A model generated the notes under the pieces. That model worked only from the letters and a program-made list of their open reading frames with translations, was not told where the DNA came from and did not search any database. DNA of 24,958 bases from JAJYZP01 sp049964535 (GTDB taxonomy: Bacteria; Actinomycetota; Acidimicrobiia; Acidimicrobiales; Acidimicrobiaceae): positions 1 through 24,958 of the forward strand of contig JBMFXG010000012.1 of assembly GCA_049964535.1 (NCBI GenBank), written 5' to 3'. Shown here in pieces: positions 16,201 to 24,107 of the stretch (position 1 is its first letter; the number at the start of each line of letters is the position of its first letter). Both the position numbers and the translations under genes were made by a program.

Positions 16201-17137
16201 AAGCCCGTGGCATCGTAAGCGGTCGGCGTATGGGAGGTCGCGCTTGATGGTTGACCTTTCGTGGCGAAGCGTACTCTCACAGCTACCCCTCCATAAGGAA
16301 GACTGTGTTGATCGCCCACGTGCGCTCTACGGAAGCAGACCATCACTACTCACGCTGTCCGGCTAACGTTCTGTCACAGAGAACAGTCACTGCTTGCTTC
16401 CCACATACGCGCCAGACCCCACAACGTAGTCTCGGTGAAGCTCACCAGCGAATCATTCAAGGCTCAAGGGCCGCTGAAGCGAGAGTCCACGATCACGCTG
16501 TGACGACTTCGATTGCACCACATCCACCCTCTGATCGAAACGAAGCCTAACCGCAGAGGGTTGTGCTGCCGCACCGTACGTACGCCATCGCCGTAGGGAT
16601 CAAGTCCACATCTTTGAACTCGACGATCGACCAACTACCTCCGATACGTCTTCGCTCCACACCGTCCCTGCCTCTGCACTTGTATGCACTAGAACTGGGC
16701 AAGTACCTCGACGATCGCAGCGACGGCCGGGGCACAGGGATTCCTGACGCCATGTCCTCATCTCAGTACGCAGCTCGCTTTATCACTCAACGTAGCGTGA
16801 TCGTCCCACCGGCACAAGCTCACCAGCGGAACGAGTACGAAAGCCTCAGCGATCGGGATTCATAAGGTCAACGGTCACGAGCTGGGCCTGTTGCACACGA
16901 TACGAGCGGAGCGGAGATCGCAAGGGTAAGAGTCAGCGAGAGCCATGTCGTGGCGTCGACGTGCACATACGAGAGGTCACCTCAAGCGAATCTGCAGGTA
17001 CATCCTGCGATTCGTCAATCCATTGCAAACCCGACGGTCGTGATACCACCGACAGCCGTGAAGCGACTACCTCGAGCTACGCGAGACCGCCTCAAGGCGT
17101 AGGGCGTTCTCCTGCAAGACGACCGCCACAGATCCGG

Positions 17138-17143
17138 TACATT
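17138..17143 (+). promoter_or_regulatory. Candidate -10 box (TACATT) for a leaderless transcript
   Basis: TACATT ends 6 nt before the ATG at 17150. There is no Shine-Dalgarno sequence upstream, which fits transcription starting at the start codon. Confidence 0.5.
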
Positions 17144-17149
17144 GGTACC

Positions 17150-17536
17150 ATGCTTGATCCAACTTTGAAAGAGCTTGCGCAGGGAAAAAACTTCGCAGCA
17201 TTCACTACCATGATGGCAAGCGGCTATCCCCAGACATCAATCATGTGGATCGACGCAGATGACGAGTTCCTTCTCATCAATACCGAGATTCACCGTGCCA
17301 AGTACTCCAACGTGACGCGTGACCCGCACGTTAATGTTGTGATCTGGGACGGAAACAATCCGTATCGCTACATCGAAGCGCGCGGTGATGTCGTCGGCTT
17401 CGTCACCGGAGAAGATGCACGACGTCACATCGATGACGTGTCAAACAAGTACGTTGGAACCGACTACGCAGCAACGATTGAGAGCGAGCGAGTGGTACTT
17501 CAGATCCTACCTCGTCGCGTGCGCCTCAACGGATAG
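17150..17536 (+). CDS. PPOX-class (F420/flavin) oxidoreductase
   Basis: The protein has 128 residues and the split-barrel fold of pyridoxamine-5'-phosphate-oxidase-like proteins. It shows the family order: LAQGKNFAAFTTMMASGYPQ at the start, then SIMWIDADDEFLLINTEIHRAKYSNVTRDPHVNVVIWD split over strands 2-4, NPYRYIEARGDVV, and the late IDDVSNKYVGTDY. This subgroup in actinobacteria usually binds coenzyme F420 or a flavin; the sequence alone does not say which. The open frame begins at 16961, but only the part from the ATG at 17150 resembles the family. A TACATT box ends 6 nt before this ATG and there is no ribosome-binding site, so the message is probably leaderless. The substrate is unknown. 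Confidence 0.87.
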   Translation: MLDPTLKELAQGKNFAAFTTMMASGYPQTSIMWIDADDEFLLINTEIHRAKYSNVTRDPHVNVVIWDGNNPYRYIEARGDVVGFVTGEDARRHIDDVSNKYVGTDYAATIESERVVLQILPRRVRLNG

Positions 17537-17548
17537 AGAGCGAGCAAC

Positions 17549-17565
17549 GCCTGTCTAGTTCAGGC
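17549..17565 (+). terminator. Weak hairpin after the PPOX gene
   Basis: GCCTG and CAGGC can pair around a 7-nt loop, 12 nt after the PPOX stop. There is no T-tract, so termination is uncertain. Confidence 0.25.
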
Positions 17566-17620
17566 CAAATAGACCTCATCCCCGCTCGCCTTGAAACCGT
17601 ACTCTTTGAAAGATTGCTCC

Positions 17621-19243
17621 ATGTCTGAGACGTCCGAGACCGCACCGACCGGTGAAGCCAGCATCGATACCCGTGATGTCTCCTACGAAGCTAACCGGCG
17701 GAGAACCTTCGCGATCATCAGCCACCCCGATGCCGGCAAAACGACCTTGACGGAGAAGTTCCTCCTCTATGCCGGCGCTGTCGGTGAGGCAGGGGCAGTC
17801 AAAGCGCGCGAGGGTCGTCGGCGTTCCCGTTCCGATTGGATGGAGCTCGAGCAACAGAGGGGAATCTCTGTCACCTCAACTGCGCTCAAATTCGACTACC
17901 GAGACCACGTCATCAACCTCCTCGATACCCCGGGACACCGAGACTTTTCCGAAGATACCTACCGTGTTCTCACCGCAGCTGACGCTGCGGTGATGGTCCT
18001 CGACGCCGCCAAAGGAATCGAGCCTCAGACCCTCAAGCTCTTTGAGGTATGCCGCGCTCAGCAACTCCCAATCCTGACCTTTCTGAATAAGTTCGATCGA
18101 CCCGGACGCGACCCTCTCGAACTCCTCGACGAGATCGAAGCTCAGATCGGGCTTCGCCCCACACCCGTCACCTGGCCGGTCGGCATCTCCGGTTCCTTCA
18201 AGGGGGTGATCGATCGTCGAGACGGATCGTTCGTGCGCTATAGCAGAAGCGTGCGCGGAGCCACTGAGGCGGGCGAAGAGATCGTACCTCCCAAGATCGC
18301 CGAGCTTGAAGAAGGTGAAGACTGGCGAGCAGCGATAGAGGGGTGCGCTCTACTCGATGAGGTCGGGGCAAATCTCGATCTCGATTCTTTCTACGTTGGC
18401 GAGTCGAGTCCACTCTTCGTTGGATCAGCGCTCACCAACTTCGGCGTTCGACACATACTGGACGCCATCGTAGATCTTGCGCCGCCACCACACCCTCACC
18501 TCGATGTCAACGGCAAACTACGAGCCATCAATACCTCGTTCTCGGGCTTCGTCTTCAAGGTGCAGGCGAATATGAATCCTGCCCACCGCGACCACATTGC
18601 CTTTTTACGAGTGTGCTCGGGTCGATTTGAACGAGGCATCACCGTCGTTGCTTCATCGACCGGAAAGCCATTCACCACCAAGTACGCAACCTCGCTCTTT
18701 GGGGCCGATAGGTCGACCATCGACGATGCGTACCCCGGAGACGTCGTAGGATTGGTCAATGCCAGCGAGCTCAAGATAGGAGAGACGCTCTATCTCGGAG
18801 AGCCGGTTCGTTATCCGCCCATTCCTTCGTTTGCTCCAGAGCTCTTCGCTACCGTTCGAAATCTCGACACCTCTCGACATAAACAGTTTCGCCGGGGCCT
18901 CGAACAGCTCACGTACGAAGGCGTGATCCAGATCTTCGTAGACCCACTCCTCGAGGGGCAACCCGTTCTCGGAGCGGTCGGTCAGCTGCAGCTCGAAGTC
19001 GCTGAGCATCGCATGGCCAACGAGTTCAAAGCGCCGATAGAGATGAGAATCTCGCAGTATCAGGCGGTGAGGAAGACCGATGCACCTACCGTCTCTGCTC
19101 TGCCCCGTTCCTCAGGTATTCGCATTATCGAGCGCGGGCAAGAGCTAATCCTTGCACTCTTTGAGAGCGAGTATTGGCTGCAGAGACTGCAGAGAGACCA
19201 CCCCGAGTGGACGCTCGAGCCAATCGTGACGCTCGATCGTTAG
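17621..19243 (+). CDS. prfC: Peptide chain release factor 3 (RF3)
   Basis: The protein has 540 residues; RF3 is usually about 525-530. It is a translational GTPase that releases RF1 or RF2 from the ribosome after termination. GTPase motifs: G1 SHPDAGKTTL, G2 region RGISVTS, G3 DTPGHRDF and G4 NKFDRPGRDP. Domain 2 and the RF3 C-terminal domain follow, with GAVGQLQLEV near the end. The KAREGRRRSRSDWMELEQQRGIS segment matches the RF3 version of switch I rather than EF-G. The frame opens at a TTG (17591); the ATG at 17621 was preferred because residues before it are not family-like. Ribosome binding is weak (AAAGA). TACTCT (17600-17605) could be a -10 box giving a leader of about 9 nt. No operon partners are evident. 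Confidence 0.95.
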   Translation: MSETSETAPTGEASIDTRDVSYEANRRRTFAIISHPDAGKTTLTEKFLLYAGAVGEAGAVKAREGRRRSRSDWMELEQQRGISVTSTALKFDYRDHVINLLDTPGHRDFSEDTYRVLTAADAAVMVLDAAKGIEPQTLKLFEVCRAQQLPILTFLNKFDRPGRDPLELLDEIEAQIGLRPTPVTWPVGISGSFKGVIDRRDGSFVRYSRSVRGATEAGEEIVPPKIAELEEGEDWRAAIEGCALLDEVGANLDLDSFYVGESSPLFVGSALTNFGVRHILDAIVDLAPPPHPHLDVNGKLRAINTSFSGFVFKVQANMNPAHRDHIAFLRVCSGRFERGITVVASSTGKPFTTKYATSLFGADRSTIDDAYPGDVVGLVNASELKIGETLYLGEPVRYPPIPSFAPELFATVRNLDTSRHKQFRRGLEQLTYEGVIQIFVDPLLEGQPVLGAVGQLQLEVAEHRMANEFKAPIEMRISQYQAVRKTDAPTVSALPRSSGIRIIERGQELILALFESEYWLQRLQRDHPEWTLEPIVTLDR

Positions 19244-19487
19244 GCCCCGCTGCCTCAGGACGTGGCGTGGACGAGCCACAACCACATCTTCCAACACGGT
19301 CCACAACTCCATATTCACGCAAGCGGAGCAACGAGACACTGCGTGAGGGGTCTCTGGCGCACCGTACCTGTATCAAGGTGCTCTCCACGCACTCAAGATA
19401 GAGCCCGAGGGGCCTCTACCCCCGGAGCTCACCTCTGTATAAGCTGAAGGTCTCCTACAATCTGCCACTCTTACCGAGCGTCTGTGC

Positions 19488-19493
19488 TACCGT
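19488..19493 (+). promoter_or_regulatory. Candidate -10 box (TACCGT) for a leaderless transcript
   Basis: TACCGT ends 6 nt before the ATG at 19500, and no Shine-Dalgarno sequence is present. The geometry is the same as at 17138-17143. Confidence 0.5.
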
Positions 19494-19499
19494 GTCGTC

Positions 19500-19976
19500 A
19501 TGACTGATGCCGAGCAAGAGTTACGTGCCTCCGATTCCGATCGCATTGCAATGGAGATTGAGCTCTCCCTCGCATACCAAGAAGGTCGGCTCGAACTTTT
19601 CGAACTCGATCAACGTGTTGAACGGATCCGACAGGCACAGACCTACCGAGACTTGAGTGAGGGTATCGTTGGGCTTGCCGCAGCGCAACGTAGACTTGAG
19701 CACCTCCTCACCGAGGCACGCCACAGTCCACGTACAAGCGGTGAGTCACCAACTCCACGGAGTACATCCTCTCCCGATCTCGCCTTCTTCGCACGACATC
19801 CCCGAGCTCGAGTCGTCTTGGCCGCCCTCAGCATCCCACTACTACTTGGCATGCTTCATACCGCAGTCGCCGTTCCAGTTGTCGCCGTCGTGCTCTACGC
19901 CCTCGTTATCTGCAGTGTCTTTTTCACGCTCACGGCTCTGACCGCATATCGCCGACCTGCGAACAAGGAACACTAG
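19500..19976 (+). CDS. DUF1707 domain membrane protein
   Basis: The protein has 158 residues. The first 60 match the actinobacterial DUF1707 pattern: ELRASDSDRIAMEIELSLAYQEGRL, then ELDQRVERIRQAQTYRDL. A Ser/Pro/Thr-rich linker (73-93) leads to two hydrophobic segments at about 104-119 and 122-148, so the N-terminal domain is probably cytoplasmic and tethered to the membrane. The biochemical function of DUF1707 is not known to me; the domain is often found in small membrane proteins and regulators. The start is fixed by the -10-like TACCGT 6 nt upstream. It is a single gene, convergent with the LapA-domain gene. Confidence 0.85.
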   Translation: MTDAEQELRASDSDRIAMEIELSLAYQEGRLELFELDQRVERIRQAQTYRDLSEGIVGLAAAQRRLEHLLTEARHSPRTSGESPTPRSTSSPDLAFFARHPRARVVLAALSIPLLLGMLHTAVAVPVVAVVLYALVICSVFFTLTALTAYRRPANKEH

Positions 19977-20291
19977 TTGCAGATCCACCATCGATTCTTC
20001 ACTCCATGTGCAGACAAGCGAACAGGTAGATCTCTGTAGGTAGCGGTCGAGGGATTAACGAGGACTCGTCGTACCTCTTCTACTCCGATCTCTCAAGCGC
20101 TCATAAGTCGGTCGCACCTTGTGTAGTCCCGGTCCGCCCGACCCGTTCCGCAGCGAAGTGCGAGCCTCACAGTCGCCAAAGGCCACAGAAGACTCCTAAC
20201 AACCTCCGGGTCAACTCGCAACTGCGAAGTGTGCAACTCGAGCGAAGTAACTAGTGACTCGAGATGCTCCACATCGTGGAGCTTTGACCTC
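19977..20291. other. Convergent spacer without a gene
   Basis: About 315 bp between the DUF1707 stop and the LapA-domain stop. Apart from the hairpin at 20266-20282 nothing stands out. Confidence 0.6.
20266..20282 (-). terminator. Candidate terminator hairpin after the LapA-domain gene
   Basis: GCTCCAC and GTGGAGC form a perfect 7-bp stem with a 3-nt loop, starting 9 nt after the stop codon of the minus-strand gene. There is no T-tract, which is common for actinobacterial terminators. Confidence 0.4.
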
Positions 20292-20738
20292 TCAGTCCTT
20301 CCTCCGCGCATTGAGCTGCTTCCCTCTCCTACGGTTAACCCGCAGCTGAGTCAAGCGCGCAATACCAACGATCGCAACCAGCAGTGCTCCCCCCAGAGCA
20401 GCAACGAGGAGTGCAACCCCAAGGGGTATCTCACCCGAAGCACCCAGATACCTGACTTGTACAGCATGGTTATTTTGAACGATGAAGACCAACAGAAGGA
20501 CCAGCACAACGATGGCGACCATAAATCCCACCCAGGTTGCGCTGATTCGAGTACGTCCTAGCTTCGCCTGAGTCTCAAGTCGCTCGACACGAGTACCACC
20601 CTCAACTCGTTGCGTATCGTTCGACGGAACAACGATCGATGGATTGTCTTCAATTCCAGGATCGTCATCACCGTCATCAAAAGCATCCGCGCTTTTTGCC
20701 GGGTCTTCGTCTGCTAGGTTATGACCGTTGTCAGACAT
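20292..20738 (-). CDS. LapA-domain (DUF1049) membrane protein
   Basis: The protein has 148 residues. The N-terminus (1-35) is strongly acidic with many Asp and Glu. Then come two membrane segments at about 68-88 and 105-127 and a basic tail (RVNRRRGKQLNARRKD). The pattern WVGFMVAIVVLVLLLVFIVQNN, LGASGEIPLGVALLVAALGG and RLTQLR is that of the LapA/DUF1049 domain. In proteobacteria LapA acts in lipopolysaccharide assembly; actinobacterial relatives have no known role, so the name should not be read as a function. The ATG at 20738 is preceded by TAGGCT ending 6 nt upstream, suggesting a leaderless transcript, and a hairpin lies just after the stop. No operon partner. Confidence 0.85.
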   Translation of the reverse strand: MSDNGHNLADEDPAKSADAFDDGDDDPGIEDNPSIVVPSNDTQRVEGGTRVERLETQAKLGRTRISATWVGFMVAIVVLVLLLVFIVQNNHAVQVRYLGASGEIPLGVALLVAALGGALLVAIVGIARLTQLRVNRRRGKQLNARRKD

Positions 20739-20744
20739 GCTCGT

Positions 20745-20750
20745 AGCCTA
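20745..20750 (-). promoter_or_regulatory. Candidate -10 box (TAGGCT) for a leaderless transcript
   Basis: TAGGCT on the minus strand ends 6 nt before the ATG at 20738, the same geometry as two plus-strand genes in this window. Confidence 0.45.
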
Positions 20751-21512
20751 CAGCACAAATCGCCCCTTTCACCGCTCACGTCGGTGAATTCGCTGCGCCG
20801 CCTCGACCCTCAGACCCCATTGGTCGAGCGAGCAGTGCGGTGGTCGCATCCGGACGATGTGCACCGTCCTCCTCGATCGGATGGTGTTCAAGAGCACATA
20901 CCCCGTCATGCGGCACGAAGAAGGTCACGTGGTCCGGCCTTTTCACTGACACCACAACGGCCGAGCTCGGAGGTAATCCAACTCCGCACATACAGCTTCA
21001 CGCCACGAAAGACCTGCACAGTAGTACCGTAGCGCGCACCACCGCCCACGATCAGCGCACTCCCCGACCCGAGATGCGTCAAAGCTCATCGTTCCTCAAG
21101 ATCCTCTGACGATCTCGACGCTCCTAACCCTCAGCATCATGCGAATCCGTCTTCAACACGACCGAAGGAGGCTTCGACCCCAAATCGCACATGGGTAGTC
21201 ATCGCAGGCCGACGTGAACTCAGATCCACACCAGTAGCCGAACTCTCCGACCATTTCGGTAACCACCTGAGCGGGAGATTCAACATCGAAAGCGGACCCT
21301 CGTTCAACGCAACTCTGACCTCTCCCAAAAAGTTCAGCGGCCTCTGCCAAGACCGCGTCCAGATCTCCTCAACCTGAGTAGCGTCTTCCCCAATCGCTCA
21401 TCGCAGGGTCACTCACAGATCCGAGCGACGCAGTAACCTACTGGGTCGTCGGCTCTTCAAGCAGTACCGCGGTGTCGCACTGATTCAGGAGTCGAACAAG
21501 TGTCGAGACAGA

Positions 21513-21698
21513 ATGACAGAACCCACTAATCCACCGCCCAGGTTAAGCGTTGAAGAGCGGTACAACGTAGAATTTCCCTACTTGGTGTCCCTTCCGCCAA
21601 ATAGCTCGACAACAGAATCGTCCGTGAAATCGCTCAAAACCCAACCGCTTGAATGGTTATTTTTCGAAAATGTTGAGGCACCTTCGATACAACAATGA
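21513..21698 (+). CDS. Small hypothetical protein (doubtful)
   Basis: A 61-codon frame starts at ATG 21513 (MTEPTNPPPRLSVEERYNVE...). It has no recognisable domain, no membrane segment and no good Shine-Dalgarno sequence (only GACAGA precedes it). It is listed because it is the clearest frame in the AT-richer part of this spacer; it may be spurious or a fragment of a lost gene. Confidence 0.2.
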   Translation: MTEPTNPPPRLSVEERYNVEFPYLVSLPPNSSTTESSVKSLKTQPLEWLFFENVEAPSIQQ

Positions 21699-21827
21699 GC
21701 CAGAGCTTTCGCTTTTTGATCGGTGACTGAGGTTTCACCAAAGAGAGGAGATCACGCGGTCTACGAAGATTGCGAACTATCTAGGGATGAATCACATTAA
21801 CAGAGAAGCTCTCGGTTTTCTAAGTGT

Positions 21828-21833
21828 TATTCT
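21828..21833 (+). promoter_or_regulatory. Candidate -10 box (TATTCT) of the lipoprotein gene
   Basis: TATTCT ends 7 nt before the ATG at 21841, where no Shine-Dalgarno sequence is present. Confidence 0.35.
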
Positions 21834-21840
21834 TACCTTC

Positions 21841-22407
21841 ATGAATAAGAGATTTTTAATCGTGGTGCCAGCCTTGGCCCTTTCACTTGCTGCATGTGGA
21901 TCCGCCTCTAGCTCCTCTGCCTCGTCGAATTCAACCAACTCTTCGCACTCGTCAACCTCCTCCAACTCGTCGGCAACGAAAACGACCTCTGCTCCAAAAA
22001 CAACCAGTGCACCAAGTTCTGCACTCCTACTCGCAGCCGCAAAAAAGGTATATCTCAGTGCCGCTACTTCAGCAACCACGGCAATTGAAGCCTTCAGTGC
22101 ACAATCGCAATCGTGGAGTAACTCGACCTCAACTGCTCAACTATCTGCAGGGGTAGCTCCGCTTATTTCGGCACTCGGCACGTTCCAAAACACATTGACC
22201 AGCAATAAGTGGCCAGCGAATGCAGTGACGGACATTCACAGTCTCAACAGTGCGGTGGGCGCATTCGTCGGAGGCCTCAAAGCGGAGGCAAGTCTGGGTA
22301 GCTCCAATGTAACGACATGGGAGATCGGTCTCGCCCAAGATGAGTCAGCGCTGTCGACTGCGGTAGGGCGCGTCGCAGCGGATCTTGGAATATCTCAAAA
22401 CGGATAG
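21841..22407 (+). CDS. Ser/Thr-rich lipoprotein of unknown function
   Basis: The protein has 188 residues from the ATG at 21841. It begins with a textbook lipoprotein signal, MNKRFLIVVPALALSLAAC, with the lipobox LAAC at 16-19, so it should be lipid-anchored on the outer face of the membrane. A low-complexity linker of Ser, Thr, Asn and Lys follows (about 20-60), then a helical Ala/Ser/Thr-rich domain of about 125 residues that I do not recognise. The frame extends upstream to an ATG at 21787, but that would place a second hydrophobic stretch before the signal peptide and is less likely. A TATTCT box 7 nt before the ATG suggests a leaderless message. The gene is more AT-rich than its neighbours and stands alone; a hairpin follows 57 nt after the stop. 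Confidence 0.82.
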   Translation: MNKRFLIVVPALALSLAACGSASSSSASSNSTNSSHSSTSSNSSATKTTSAPKTTSAPSSALLLAAAKKVYLSAATSATTAIEAFSAQSQSWSNSTSTAQLSAGVAPLISALGTFQNTLTSNKWPANAVTDIHSLNSAVGAFVGGLKAEASLGSSNVTTWEIGLAQDESALSTAVGRVAADLGISQNG

Positions 22408-22464
22408 ACGGATCTCGGTAAGGACCGGTCGTCTCAGCTAAGGAAGAAACAGACCGCTCTGTAT

Positions 22465-22494
22465 GAGGTTACGCGAAAAGGTTCGCTTAACCTC
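22465..22494 (+). terminator. Candidate terminator hairpin after the lipoprotein gene
   Basis: GAGGTTACGCGAA and TTCGCTTAACCTC pair over 13 positions with one mismatch around AAGG, 57 nt after the stop. There is no T-tract. Confidence 0.5.
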
Positions 22495-22769
22495 GCCTCG
22501 TTCCGTCTCGTTATAAGATGCTGCGACCTCTCATCAGCTTGCAGCCTCAGAGTTGCTTCTACTCAAGGATTCTCGTTCCTGTTGCGTCCTTGCAGTGATC
22601 TCCTGCCTCAACCTGTTGCCGGATCAAGGTTTTGGAGTTGGTGTTCCAGTGCTCAAAAAGGAGCTCTCTGGGGTTCCTCAACGACGCAACGGAGCTACAG
22701 GCTCCAGAACGTGGCATTGACTCAGCAACCTTTCACAAAGACCACGCTCTGTCGGCCTCATTGATCGAT

Positions 22770-22805
22770 AACGTGTCTCACGCCTGCTGAGGTGAGAGAC
22801 ACGTT
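22770..22805. repeat. Long inverted repeat in the lipoprotein-tRNA spacer
   Basis: AACGTGTCTC (22770-22779) and GAGACACGTT (22796-22805) are perfect 10-bp arms, with further pairing inside. The loop holds CGCCTGCTGA, which recurs nearly unchanged just downstream as CGCCTGCTAA. Confidence 0.55.
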
Positions 22806-23173
22806 AGACAGCGCCTGCTAAGAAGGCGTGCTACTGCGAGATCTCAGTCAGAGCGCCTCGTTGTTAGTCGTTATCGGCCGGTACCCGTTCGAACCAACGA
22901 GTGCATGACCGATACCGCTAAGGTCGACCAGCTGAGGCCGCAGAGTCGGAGTTTTTGTGTTCCTCGTAGCTGAAGACGCGCCGGTGCCTCTATCTCCAGG
23001 CCGGTTGCCCGGGTCTGACTCAGAGCACGAGTGCCCGCCAGAGCGGGAGGACAGACTAGGTTCGATCATGATTATCGTTGCGAGTTCACGATCTACCAGC
23101 GATGGGCGAGGCCATCGAATCTGCACCACCTTGGACAGCCGACGAGACCATTCTTTTGCTAGCGACGAAAACG

Positions 23174-23249
23174 TGGCAGCCCCAACGGGATTCGAACCCG
23201 TGCCTCCACCTTGAGAGGGTGATGTCCTAGGCCTCTAGACGATGGGGCC
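23174..23249 (-). tRNA. tRNA-Glu (anticodon CUC), CCA encoded
   Basis: A full cloverleaf can be drawn. Acceptor arms are GGCCCCA and TGGGGCT (one G-T pair). The anticodon loop is CTCTCAA with CUC at the decoding positions, and the T-arm is ACGGG-TTCGAAT-CCCGT. Discriminator G at 23177 is followed directly by an encoded CCA (23176-23174). It is the last gene of the gltX, DUF218, tRNA-Gln, tRNA-Glu series. Confidence 0.95.
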
Positions 23250-23370
23250 AAAGGCATAATCAGCATAGTGGCCGAGAGGCAACCTAGAGCTCGTCCTTCG
23301 AAAAACTGTGCGCATCGGGGAAGATTTGCCACCGGCCTCTCGGACGAATCCAGAGAGGCACAGGGCTACG

Positions 23371-23442
23371 CTCGGGGGGGAGGACTCGAACCCCCAATGA
23401 CAGGGCCAGAACCTGTTGTGTTGCCGATTACACCACCCCCGA
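23371..23442 (-). tRNA. tRNA-Gln (anticodon CUG), CCA not encoded
   Basis: Acceptor arms are TCGGGGG and CCCCCGA, the D-stem GTGT/ACAC, and the anticodon arm ACAGG-TTCTGGC-CCTGT with CUG at the decoding positions. The T-arm is GGGGG-TTCGAGT-CCTCC. The discriminator is G and no CCA follows. It begins 29 nt after the DUF218 gene stop, on the same strand. Confidence 0.95.
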
Positions 23443-23471
23443 AAGGCTGACTCAAATCCTATCGGCTTGTC

Positions 23472-24107
23472 CTAAGTGCCATGCCGAATCTCACTCTCTT
23501 CCTCGTATCCAATGATTCTCGCCCCCGACACAGCTACGGTCTCACGGAGCAGATACGTCAACTCAAGCCACCCGTGAATCGGAGACCCAAGGTCAGCGTA
23601 ACCACGGACCTGGAGACCCAAAGAGGACGCTATCGACATGGAGCGGTAGAGGTGAAATCCATCAGAGACGATCGTGACCCGTTGAATCCCGTGAGCCCGT
23701 AGATACGGAACGAGCGAGGCCAAGGAGTCGTAGGTATCGTTTCCAACCGCATGGGCGCAGAGGTCATCGGTCGGCACGCCCAGCTTTGCAAGCACCGACA
23801 CGCCGACGCCCGCCTCACTGTAGTGATCACCACGTTCAGAACCACCTACGACAATCACACGTGGGGCTACTCCTCGGCGATACAGATCATCGGCTGTCTT
23901 CAGCCGTGCCTCCAAAACGCTTGAAGGTACTCCGTTAAACTCTGCTGCACCCATCACGATGATCGCTTGAGTAGGCGCAGTCGATCGCTCAAAGGAGCGC
24001 TGGAACACAAGCAGGAAGTTCACCAGTCCAAACGCAAACGCCAAGACCGTGAGAACTAAAACGAGCCTCACCACCTTGACAAGCGGTCTCCATCGACGAG
24101 CTGACAC
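23472..24107 (-). CDS. DUF218 (YdcF/SanA/ElyC-like) membrane protein
   Basis: The protein has 211 residues. An N-terminal membrane anchor lies at about 12-34. The DUF218 domain starts at TQAIIVMGAAEFNGVPSSVLEARL and continues with the second core strand APRVIVVGG, the acidic segment DTYDSLASLVPYLR and VTIVSDGFHLYRS. Relatives such as SanA and ElyC affect envelope integrity and peptidoglycan synthesis in enterobacteria; the chemistry is not established. The GTG start overlaps the gltX stop by one base (TAGTG) with GAGGG just upstream, so the two are coupled. It is followed by tRNA-Gln and tRNA-Glu on the same strand. Confidence 0.87.
   Translation of the reverse strand: MSARRWRPLVKVVRLVLVLTVLAFAFGLVNFLLVFQRSFERSTAPTQAIIVMGAAEFNGVPSSVLEARLKTADDLYRRGVAPRVIVVGGSERGDHYSEAGVGVSVLAKLGVPTDDLCAHAVGNDTYDSLASLVPYLRAHGIQRVTIVSDGFHLYRSMSIASSLGLQVRGYADLGSPIHGWLELTYLLRETVAVSGARIIGYEEESEIRHGT

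Larger units (their letters stand above)
16129..17149. other. Long spacer of about 1 kb without a convincing gene
   Basis: It contains a direct repeat of GAACCGATTCG (16175-16185 and 16190-16200). A 100-codon plus frame at 16563-16865, starting GTG after AGAGGG, has mildly coding-like composition but no recognisable motif. No RNA gene was recognised. Confidence 0.5.
20739..21840. other. Long spacer of about 1.1 kb with possible gene remnants
   Basis: It lies between the LapA-domain gene and the lipoprotein gene, which diverge. On the minus strand between about 21090 and 20776, two overlapping frames carry protein-like sequence that would read through with one frameshift. From about 21480 the sequence becomes more AT-rich and holds a 61-codon plus-strand frame at 21513-21698. 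No RNA gene was recognised. Confidence 0.45.
22408..23173. other. Spacer of about 770 bp between the lipoprotein gene and tRNA-Glu
   Basis: It contains two hairpins (22465-22494 and 22770-22805), a repeated GCCTGCT element, and a plus-strand frame ending at 22720 with protein-like content but no start. No supported gene. Confidence 0.5.

Noticed and set aside
16563..16865. 100-codon plus-strand open frame starting GTG
   Set aside because: Third-position GC is only mildly raised and no motif is present; not enough to call a gene.
22440..22460. GAAACAGACCGC resembling the 3' end of RNase P RNA
   Set aside because: The other conserved RNase P segments are missing and the lipoprotein gene ends just upstream.
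22875..22910. T-arm-like GTTCGAAC sequence suggesting a third tRNA
   Set aside because: No acceptor or anticodon arm can be formed around it.
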